38,970 bases of DNA, taken from contig CALKXI010000122.1 of NCBI GenBank assembly GCA_938003965.1, positions 1-38,970 of the forward strand, given 5' to 3'. Numbering within the stretch: position 1 is the first letter of the stretch; the number at the start of each line of letters is the position of its first letter. Below, one piece after another: positions 16,952 through 23,532 of the stretch. Under the pieces are notes generated by a model. It made no database searches. It was not told the DNA's origin and was given only the letters and a program-made list of their open reading frames with translations. Made by a program: the position numbers and the translations under genes. The stretch comes from an uncultured Chlorobiales bacterium (GTDB lineage: Bacteria; Bacteroidota; Chlorobiia; Chlorobiales; Thermochlorobacteraceae).

Positions 16952-16979
16952 CAAACATACAGCAAAAAAATACAACAAA
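16952..16979 (-). promoter_or_regulatory. Candidate promoter of the small exported protein gene
   Basis: On the minus strand TTTG (16979-16976) is followed after 16 bases by TATGTTTG (16959-16952), close to the Bacteroidota pattern. It lies 29 bases before the start codon. Confidence 0.35.
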
Positions 16980-17103
16980 AAGTTTATCAAATCGTCAAGT
17001 CGCTGTTATGTTTTTATCATAACTGAATTGTAACTGACTGATTCGTGCATTAACTTAACCGCTGTTAAAATTAGAAGTAATTTTCAACCTTCCAAATCTA
17101 ACT

Positions 17104-18276
17104 ATGTCTGAGACACTGCAAGATGCAAGCATCAATTTTGAACTCACGGAAAATCAAAAAATGATTGCCGAAACCGTCAGAAATTTCACTGCGCGCGAGT
17201 TGCCGTTTAATGTCGTGATGAAATACGACGAAGAGCAACATTTCCCGATTGAACTTGTCCGCAAGGTCGGCGAGTTAGGATTGCTCGGCATTATCTTTCC
17301 CGAAGAATACGGCGGCGCGGGGTTCGGTTATTTGGAGTATGTAACGGCAATCGAAGAACTTTCAAAGGTCGACCCAAGCCTCGGCTTAACGGTTGCGGCG
17401 CACAATTCGCTCGGCACGAATCATATTTTCCAATTCGGCAGTGAAGAGCTAAAGCGCAAGTTTATTCCGAAGTTAGCAAGCGGCGAAATGCTGGCGGCGT
17501 GGGCACTTACCGAACCGAACTCAGGAAGCGATGCGGCAGGAATGCTCACAACGGCGGTGCAAGACGGCGAACATTGGGTTCTGAACGGCTCAAAAAATTT
17601 CATCACCAATTCGCACAGTGCAGATGTGTGCGTGGTGATGGCAATTACCGACCGTGAAAAAGGCAATCACGGCATTTCAGCCTTCGTCGTTGAAAAAGGC
17701 ACGCCTGGCTTTGCGCCCAGCAAAAAAGAAAACAAACTTGGCATGCGCGCCAGCGAAACAGGACAACTGACCTTCGATAACTGCCGCATACCTTACACAA
17801 ACTTGCTTGGCAACTTGAACGAAGGCTTCAAACAAGCGATGAAAATTTTGGACGGCGGACGCATTTCCATCGCCGCGCTTTCGATTGGTATCGCCGAAGG
17901 TGCGCTCGAAGCCAGCCTCAAATACGCCAAAGAACGCAAGCAATTCGGAAAGCCGATTGCCGATTTCCAAGCCATTCAATTCAAACTCGCCGATATGGCA
18001 ACAGAAATCGAAGCGGCAAAAATGCTCACCTTCCGCGCCGCCGCAATGAAAGATGAAGGCAAAACAACCACAATGGAATCGTCCATGGCAAAACTGTATG
18101 CGTCGGAAGTCGCAGTGCGCGTTTGCAATGAAGCCGTGCAAATTTTCGGCGGATATGGCTTCATCAAAGAATTTCCCGCAGAAAAGTTTTATCGTGATGT
18201 AAAACTCTGCACCATCGGCGAAGGCACTTCGGAAATTCAGCGTATCGTAATTGCACGTCAATTGATGAAGCAATAA
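17104..18276 (+). CDS. Acyl-CoA dehydrogenase
   Basis: The 390-residue protein is a full-length FAD-dependent acyl-CoA dehydrogenase. The N-terminal helical domain covers about 10-125, the middle beta domain has [16 protein letters not shown] at about 132-147 and [10 protein letters not shown], and the C-terminal helical domain contains [16 protein letters not shown] and [13 protein letters not shown]. The catalytic base is Glu373 in [11 protein letters not shown], as in short-chain and branched-chain enzymes. It would take electrons from a short or branched acyl-CoA to an electron-transfer flavoprotein. The gap before it (180 bases) is AT-rich. No other beta-oxidation gene is adjacent; the next gene is an OppD-like ATPase 26 bases away. 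Confidence 0.93.
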   Translation: MSETLQDASINFELTENQKMIAETVRNFTARELPFNVVMKYDEEQHFPIELVRKVGELGLLGIIFPEEYGGAGFGYLEYVTAIEELSKVDPSLGLTVAAHNSLGTNHIFQFGSEELKRKFIPKLASGEMLAAWALTEPNSGSDAAGMLTTAVQDGEHWVLNGSKNFITNSHSADVCVVMAITDREKGNHGISAFVVEKGTPGFAPSKKENKLGMRASETGQLTFDNCRIPYTNLLGNLNEGFKQAMKILDGGRISIAALSIGIAEGALEASLKYAKERKQFGKPIADFQAIQFKLADMATEIEAAKMLTFRAAAMKDEGKTTTMESSMAKLYASEVAVRVCNEAVQIFGGYGFIKEFPAEKFYRDVKLCTIGEGTSEIQRIVIARQLMKQ

Positions 18277-18302
18277 GCAAACTTAAACTTCAACTCGTCC
18301 AG

Positions 18303-19283
18303 ATGTCAAAGCTGCTTGAAATCAAAAACCTGAAAACATATTTCAAAACCGACGATGGTATTGCCAAAGCCGTCGACGATGTAAGTTACAGTATCGACAA
18401 AAACGAAACCTTAGGGCTGGTAGGGGAATCAGGGTGTGGAAAGTCAGTAACTGCACTCTCGATTATGCGCCTTATTCCGCAACCACCCGGATTTTACGCT
18501 GGCGGCGAAATTCTCTTCGACGGAAAAAATTTGCTTAAACTTTCAGAAGACGAGATGCGCAAAATTCGTGGCAATCGAATCTCGATGATTTTTCAAGAGC
18601 CAATGACCTCGCTTAACCCTGTCTACACTTGCGGCTCGCAAATCGCCGAAGCCATCGAACTGCACCAGAAACTTTCCAAAAAGGACGCACGCGATAAAGC
18701 CATCGAAATGCTCAACCTTGTTGGGATTCCGTCGCCTGCACAACGCTTTGATGAATACCCACACCAACTTTCAGGCGGCATGCGTCAGCGCGTCATGATT
18801 GCCATGGCACTCAGCTGCAACCCTGCATTTTTGCTTGCTGATGAACCGACCACCGCGCTTGATGTAACCGTTCAAGCACAAATCTTAGAACTCATTAAAA
18901 AACTTCAACAAGAACTCGGCATGGGCGTCATTATGATTACGCACGATTTAGGCGTCATTGCCGAAGTGAGCGATAATGTCGCCGTAATGTATGCGTCCAA
19001 AATCGTCGAGTATGGCTCGGCAGTGCAAATCTTTGAAAACCCACTTCACCCCTACACACAAGGCTTGATGAAGTCAATCCCGCGTATCGGTCAGCACGCA
19101 GAACGCTTGAACGTCATTGAAGGTTCAGTGCCGCCGCCGACGCACTTCCCGAAAGGATGCCACTTCTGCACCCGCTGCGAGTTTGCTGACGACAAATGCT
19201 GGAACGAAAAGCCCGATTTGGTTGAATACGAAACAGGACACATCGCCGCTTGCTGGAAAATCGAAGAACTGACGAAAGTATAA
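18303..19283 (+). CDS. OppD/DppD-type peptide ABC transporter ATPase
   Basis: The 326-residue protein is an ABC ATPase of the oligopeptide/dipeptide class. Walker A is GESGCGKSV at about 41-49, the Q-loop is in IFQEPMTSLNP, the signature LSGGMRQRV starts at about 156, and Walker B LLADEPTTALD is near 177-187. The C-terminal extension has the diagnostic NPLHPYTQGLMKSIP and a four-cysteine cluster CHFCTRC...C near 283-300. Those cysteines are a common feature of the OppD/DppD tail. Permease, OppF and substrate-binding genes are not beside it. It is followed 16 bases later by the PASTA protein gene. Confidence 0.92.
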   Translation: MSKLLEIKNLKTYFKTDDGIAKAVDDVSYSIDKNETLGLVGESGCGKSVTALSIMRLIPQPPGFYAGGEILFDGKNLLKLSEDEMRKIRGNRISMIFQEPMTSLNPVYTCGSQIAEAIELHQKLSKKDARDKAIEMLNLVGIPSPAQRFDEYPHQLSGGMRQRVMIAMALSCNPAFLLADEPTTALDVTVQAQILELIKKLQQELGMGVIMITHDLGVIAEVSDNVAVMYASKIVEYGSAVQIFENPLHPYTQGLMKSIPRIGQHAERLNVIEGSVPPPTHFPKGCHFCTRCEFADDKCWNEKPDLVEYETGHIAACWKIEELTKV

Positions 19284-19299
19284 TCGGTCAAAGTAAGTC

Positions 19300-20100
19300 A
19301 TGTTCAAAGAACGCTTCATCAAATCGCTGACTTCACGCTTTGCCATTAAACTCTACATCACCATCGTGTCCGCAGCCGCGTTTGTTATCTTGTTTGATAA
19401 GGTAATTATGCCGCTTGTCGTCAAAGGCGGAGAAGTTGTCAAAGTGCCAAATGTGATTGGCAAGACATTTGAAGAAGCCGAGAAAATTTTAGCGGAGAAA
19501 AATTTAACCGCGATGAAAGGCTATGAACGATACGATACCAAGCGACCGATCGGAAGCGTCTTGTATCAAAACCCAACGCCAAACTCGGAAGTCAAAGCAG
19601 GGCGGCATGTGTATCTCTCCATCAACACATCAAAAAAGCCCAATGCGCCAATGCCCGACTTGAAAGGCAGAACGCTCGGCGATGTGAAACTAACCTTAGA
19701 ACGGCTTGGGCTGGAATTGCAAAACATCGAGTATTCAGTCGTCTATAAGCGAGAAGAGGAAGGATTAGTTGTCGCGCAATCCGTGCCTGTAGGTGCAGTC
19801 TTGAAAGCCGGTACGAAAGTGTCTATCACCGTCGGCAAGTTGCCCGAAGATGGCGGCATTAAGCAATCTGATGTGCCCGAAGTCGTCGGCAAAACGCTCG
19901 GCGAAGCGGAACGGATTTTACTGCAAGCCGGCTTTACCGCAGGAGAAATTCAATACAAGTATTCGACCGCACTCATTCCCAACACGGTGATTTCGCAGTC
20001 GCCGAAAGCAGGCGATATGGCGCAACTTGGTGCAGGGATTCGGCTCGTTGTCTCAACGCTCGACAAAGAAAAAGAAAAGCCGAAAGAAGTTCAGGAGTAA
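19300..20100 (+). CDS. Membrane-anchored protein with three PASTA domains
   Basis: The 266-residue protein has a short cytoplasmic start, one transmembrane helix at about 15-38, and then three PASTA repeats. These start near VVKVPNVIGKTFEEAE (about 47-110), MPDLKGRTLGDVKLTL (about 118-185) and VPEVVGKTLGEAERIL (about 195-258). PASTA domains bind peptidoglycan fragments in kinases and penicillin-binding proteins; here no kinase or transpeptidase domain is attached. It therefore looks like a cell-wall-sensing or scaffold protein facing the periplasm. The tail is lysine- and glutamate-rich. The REP-like repeat cluster begins 15 bases after its stop. Confidence 0.9.
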   Translation: MFKERFIKSLTSRFAIKLYITIVSAAAFVILFDKVIMPLVVKGGEVVKVPNVIGKTFEEAEKILAEKNLTAMKGYERYDTKRPIGSVLYQNPTPNSEVKAGRHVYLSINTSKKPNAPMPDLKGRTLGDVKLTLERLGLELQNIEYSVVYKREEEGLVVAQSVPVGAVLKAGTKVSITVGKLPEDGGIKQSDVPEVVGKTLGEAERILLQAGFTAGEIQYKYSTALIPNTVISQSPKAGDMAQLGAGIRLVVSTLDKEKEKPKEVQE

Positions 20101-20114
20101 TGCGATGATGCCTT

Positions 20115-20350
20115 GTCATTTCGAGCGCAGTGAGGCATCCACAAATAACGAATAGTGAAGAATTGTTTGCTTCCCGTTACTCATTAGTTTGTCATTCCGA
20201 ACGCAGTAAGGAATCCACAGTAATAAATAACGAATAGTGAAGAATGAAGAATTGCTTTTGTGAAACCGAACGCAAGTAAGGCATTGTCATGGATTCTTCG
20301 CTCCGCTCAGAATGACCGTTGGCGTCATTGCGAACAGCGCGAGAAATCTT
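20115..20350. repeat. Cluster of REP-like palindromic repeats
   Basis: The intergenic stretch holds about five copies of a degenerate 26-base unit of the type GTCATTCCGAACGCAGTAAG followed by GAATCC. Direct copies are at 20115-20140, 20191-20216 and 20324-20350, a partial copy is near 20266-20283, and an inverted copy is at 20291-20316. In addition a 21-base segment is perfectly repeated at 20143-20163 and 20225-20245. The last copy ends on the stop codon of the SirB1-family gene. Similar GTCATT...GAATC elements occur in many unrelated bacterial genomes; here they lie between two convergent genes. Confidence 0.85.
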
Positions 20351-21296
20351 AAAAATTCAAGTCATCTTCTTCCATATCGTCTAAATCATCATCGGCTTGT
20401 TCGCTTGAAGTCGGACGCTTTTCGCCGCGCACATCGTAAATCACATCGAGGTATTGGTCAATCAGCGCGCGTTTTTGCTCCATCATCAGTTCGGTGTAGC
20501 TGTTGCGCAAATTGTTGAACATTCGCTCGACAATTTGAGCGGTGGTCGCTTTGGCAAGGTATTGTTCGACATAGCCGTAACCTTGATTCATCAAAAAGCG
20601 AATGCAATCTTGTTTGTCCAAGATTCGCCCTTGATTAAACGGGTCAATGAAAAGTTCGAAGTTATAGCGTTCGTATTTGAGCATAAAGTGAGCGGGCATA
20701 TTGACGCCGAAAATCGGAAGCGAAAGACGCTCCGCCATAATCAAAACAATTGCGCCGAGTGAAATCGGAATGCCAAGTTTGCGCTCTATGACGCGATTGA
20801 TGTAACTGTTTTCAGGCTCGTAGTAGTTGCTGGAGTTTCCTCTGAATCCTTCACGGTCAAAAATCACGTTGCTCATCATAAACACGCGGTCGATTTCGGC
20901 GGTCGTTTGCGAGCTGGCATATTCAAGCCGAAGCACGCTCTCAATGCGGTTGAGTTCTTGGCGATACTTCTGAACATCGAGCGCGGGATAGCCGATTTGC
21001 GCAATCAAGAAACAGAAATCTTCAAGCGATGCGCTGTCGAGCAAGGCGTGGCGCAGTTTTGGCGCAAGTCGCTGAAATTGAATCTCATCAATAAACTTTG
21101 TAATGCGTTTTGCGGCAGGGTCGGGAACGCTATCGCGCTTTTCAACAATAAGTCGCATCACTTCTGCCGCTTCGGGATTGTCGGAAGAGACGACCTCGCG
21201 AAGTTTATGACTCACACTTTGAAAGACGGCTGTGTCGTCGTCGTCTAAAAGCGAAATCATGGCGGAAAGTTGCGGATTGAGTTCAGATGTGCTCAT
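20349..21296 (-). CDS. SirB1-family transglutaminase-like protein
   Basis: The 316-residue protein matches the SirB1/Transglut_core2 family. The core contains GFRGNSSNYYEPENSYINRV, the IERKLGIPISLGAIVLIMAE segment, and GVNMPAHFMLKY with the family histidine, followed by LFIDPFNQGRIL. In this family the ancestral transglutaminase cysteine is usually lost, and none is seen at the expected place. An N-terminal helical region of about 120 residues and a very acidic tail (DDDLDDMEEDD) flank the core. The function is not established. The ATG at 21296 is preferred; an earlier ATG at 21344 would read through a 15-base tandem repeat and overlap the upstream permease gene. Confidence 0.8.
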   Translation of the reverse strand: MSTSELNPQLSAMISLLDDDDTAVFQSVSHKLREVVSSDNPEAAEVMRLIVEKRDSVPDPAAKRITKFIDEIQFQRLAPKLRHALLDSASLEDFCFLIAQIGYPALDVQKYRQELNRIESVLRLEYASSQTTAEIDRVFMMSNVIFDREGFRGNSSNYYEPENSYINRVIERKLGIPISLGAIVLIMAERLSLPIFGVNMPAHFMLKYERYNFELFIDPFNQGRILDKQDCIRFLMNQGYGYVEQYLAKATTAQIVERMFNNLRNSYTELMMEQKRALIDQYLDVIYDVRGEKRPTSSEQADDDLDDMEEDDLNF

Positions 21297-21308
21297 GTCA
21301 AATATCGG

Positions 21309-21338
21309 TTTAACTTGATTCGCTTTAACTTGATGCGC
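21309..21338. repeat. Two-copy 15-base tandem repeat
   Basis: The unit TTTAACTTGATTCGC at 21309-21323 is repeated at 21324-21338 with one change. It lies between the SirB1-family start and the end of the ABC-2 permease gene, and stays open in the SirB1 frame, where it would encode KAHQV-KANQV. Confidence 0.7.
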
Positions 21339-22149
21339 TTTCATAACGGCGCAATCCGTAATAAAAGAATTTTGTGGTTAGAAACAACATCACAATCGAG
21401 ACCGTGATGCCTAAAAGAAAATTATGCCAATCAAATCCCCGAATAATCATTGACGCAGGAAGCGCGCCAATGGCAATCATCGGAACAAAGTAAAGCAAGA
21501 TGTAACGAAGCAAACCTTTGTAAATCGCTTCGGGCTTCATCGCTAATTGATAAAGATGATGAAATCCCCACTGCAAACTTGTCGACGAATTCACGAAGAT
21601 AAACCCAAGCGAGGCGAAAAACATTTGAAGCGAATACATCGTGAGCAAGCCGCAGACAAGTAAAATTAAATATGCAACAACATCAATCGCGGTAGCGTTT
21701 GGTGCAAGGTTTGCCCAAGCATAGCCGAGCAAGCCAAGCGCAAAAAAGGAATCGAGAAGCGAGCCGATGGAAATATCGCGCGTGGAAGCGTAAAACATCG
21801 GCGCAATCGGCTTAGTGAGAAGCAAATCAAAATCGCCCTTGCGAATGAGGTCGTTCATCACCCAAAGGCTCGATGAAAAGAGCATCATATCGAGCGCATC
21901 AATGACGAAAATCGTGGTCATAAAAAAGAACACTTCGTAGCGCGTGTAGCCCGCAATGTTATCAGTGTTCATGTAAATGACCTCGAAGAACCCAATGTTG
22001 ACGGCATACCACACAATATCCATCACAAACACTAACACGAAATTCAAGCGATACTGCATCTCTTGCGTAAGGCTATGGCGGAAGAAAGCAAGCCACAGTC
22101 GCAAGTATCGGCGCACAAGATGAAACAAGGTTTTAGAAAATGATAGCAT
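21325..22149 (-). CDS. ABC-2 type transporter permease (DUF990-like)
   Basis: The 274-residue protein is a six-helix inner-membrane permease. The segment VMNDLIRKGDFDLLLTKPIAPMF at about 98-120 is the diagnostic loop of the ABC2_membrane_6 (DUF990) family. The partner ATPase and the second permease usually encoded beside such genes are missing, so it probably works with subunits encoded elsewhere. The substrate is unknown. It is the first gene of a minus-strand pair with the SirB1-family gene and diverges from the redox gene at 22214, with 64 bases between the starts. Confidence 0.82.
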   Translation of the reverse strand: MLSFSKTLFHLVRRYLRLWLAFFRHSLTQEMQYRLNFVLVFVMDIVWYAVNIGFFEVIYMNTDNIAGYTRYEVFFFMTTIFVIDALDMMLFSSSLWVMNDLIRKGDFDLLLTKPIAPMFYASTRDISIGSLLDSFFALGLLGYAWANLAPNATAIDVVAYLILLVCGLLTMYSLQMFFASLGFIFVNSSTSLQWGFHHLYQLAMKPEAIYKGLLRYILLYFVPMIAIGALPASMIIRGFDWHNFLLGITVSIVMLFLTTKFFYYGLRRYESASS

Positions 22150-22213
22150 TGGAAATTGCTTTGTGAAAATTCGTGTTCAAGACTCAAACATCGTAAAAAT
22201 ATCATCATACACA

Positions 22214-22771
22214 ATGAAAAACATTCCTGACACATTGCTGGCTCACCCGATTGAAGGCGTGAATTTAAGCGGAAAAACGCTCGGCGAAGAACTTGGCGAC
22301 TCGCCGAAATTGCTTGTGTTTGTGAGGCATTTCGGCTGTATTTTCTGCCGCGAACTGATTGCCGATTTTCGTGTGATTGCTGAAAGCCAACCCGAATTTC
22401 CACCAATCTTGTTTTTCTATCAAGGCACAGTGAACGATGGGCGCGACTTTTTCGCGTCGTTATGGCGCGAGGCAAAAGCCATTGCGGATTTGCCGAAAGT
22501 CTTTTACAACGGATTCGGATTAGAACGCGGCGGCATGAAGGAAATGTTCGGTGCGGAAGTTTGGGCATGCGGTGTGCGTGCGGCACTCAAAGGGCACTTC
22601 ATCGGTGCGCCCGTCGGCGACCCTTGGGTTATGCCTGGCATCTTCTTGGTGCAAAAAAATCAAATTCTGTGGCAGCATCATTTCAAGCATGCAGGCGACC
22701 ACCCAACCCGCGAAGAACTCAATCGAGAACTCACTAAAGTCCTCAATGAGCAAGGCGAACCCATCGCATGA
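22214..22771 (+). CDS. SelL/AhpC-TSA-like CxxC redox protein
   Basis: The 185-residue protein has a thioredoxin fold of the peroxiredoxin-like (AhpC/TSA 2, SelL-related) group. The strand LLVFVRHFGCIFCRELIADF carries the redox pair Cys42-x-x-Cys45 at the start of a helix, where selenoprotein L relatives have selenocysteine. A later segment VGDPWVMPGIFLVQKNQILW has the cis-proline-type loop and the final strand. No signal peptide is seen, so it is cytoplasmic. It is the first gene of a three-gene cassette: its stop overlaps the start of the alpha/beta-hydrolase by four bases (22768-22771). The ATG at 22214 is chosen because the fold starts there. The electron partner is unknown. Confidence 0.82.
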   Translation: MKNIPDTLLAHPIEGVNLSGKTLGEELGDSPKLLVFVRHFGCIFCRELIADFRVIAESQPEFPPILFFYQGTVNDGRDFFASLWREAKAIADLPKVFYNGFGLERGGMKEMFGAEVWACGVRAALKGHFIGAPVGDPWVMPGIFLVQKNQILWQHHFKHAGDHPTREELNRELTKVLNEQGEPIA

Positions 22772-23532
22772 CCGAGTTTTCTCTTATCGCGATTCACGGA
22801 AATGGCGGCGGCGGATTCCGCTTTGAACGCATCAAACCCTTCATTCCACCAACCGTGAACTTCCTTGCGCCAACCTTGCCCGGCTTTTCAGACGTCAAGC
22901 AAGACCCCAAACTGAAAACCATGAAAGATTATGCCTTCAAACTCTACGAGATGATTCAGCACGAAGCAAAGCCAATCGTGCTTCTCGGAACAGGCATCGG
23001 CGGCTCAATCGCGCTTGAATTTTTACAGCACTTTGAAAGGGAAGTCGATGCGTTGATTCTTCACGCGCCTGTGGGCACAAGGCTCAATCAACGACTCTTT
23101 CCAAAACTCATGAAGCCTGTGCTGATAAGGCGTTTCGGGCAATGGCTTTTTTCTTCAACGATTGCGCGACCGCTTTTCAAGCCGCTGTTGTTCCAATCGC
23201 CTGAACAAATTCCCGCCGACTATCTCAAAAAATTTTTTGATGAATACCGTCGATGCGAAGCCTTTGCGCAAATGTTCGACATCATCAACGATGCATGGTT
23301 CAAATCGCTACGAGTGTCAAGCATTCCGACCGTTTTACTTTGGGGCGAAAAAGAGCGCGTCCTAACGCCCGACCAAGCCAACGATTATCAAACGCTTCTG
23401 CCAAACAGCACGATTAAACTTGTTCCGAATTGGAATCACTTCCCAATGATTGAACAGCCCGAAGACTTTGCGCGGCAAATCCTCACGCTTTCAAGAGAAC
23501 TCATCAAGCAACGCAATTCAAACGAACAATGA
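22768..23532 (+). CDS. Alpha/beta-hydrolase fold protein lacking the nucleophile serine
   Basis: The 254-residue protein is an alpha/beta-hydrolase by layout: oxyanion loop HGNGGGG at 10-16, nucleophile elbow after strand 5, a lid region near 105-165, and a closing acid and histidine. The elbow reads GTGIGG at 74-79, so the position of the usual serine in GxSxG is Gly76 (codon GGC at 22993). The acid position in LWGEKERVLTPD is Glu196 where most relatives have Asp, and the histidine His224 (NWNHFPMIEQPEDF) is kept. Hydrolase activity is therefore doubtful; it may be a binding or lyase-like protein. It overlaps both neighbours by four bases (ATGA), which indicates translational coupling. Confidence 0.85.
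   Translation: MTEFSLIAIHGNGGGGFRFERIKPFIPPTVNFLAPTLPGFSDVKQDPKLKTMKDYAFKLYEMIQHEAKPIVLLGTGIGGSIALEFLQHFEREVDALILHAPVGTRLNQRLFPKLMKPVLIRRFGQWLFSSTIARPLFKPLLFQSPEQIPADYLKKFFDEYRRCEAFAQMFDIINDAWFKSLRVSSIPTVLLWGEKERVLTPDQANDYQTLLPNSTIKLVPNWNHFPMIEQPEDFARQILTLSRELIKQRNSNEQ

Noticed and set aside
16924-17103. Small gene in the gap before the acyl-CoA dehydrogenase
   Set aside because: The stretch is AT-rich with frequent stops in all frames; only a candidate promoter for the minus-strand gene was seen.
20115-20350. CRISPR array
   Set aside because: The repeats are degenerate, partly inverted, of unequal spacing, and there are no cas genes nearby.
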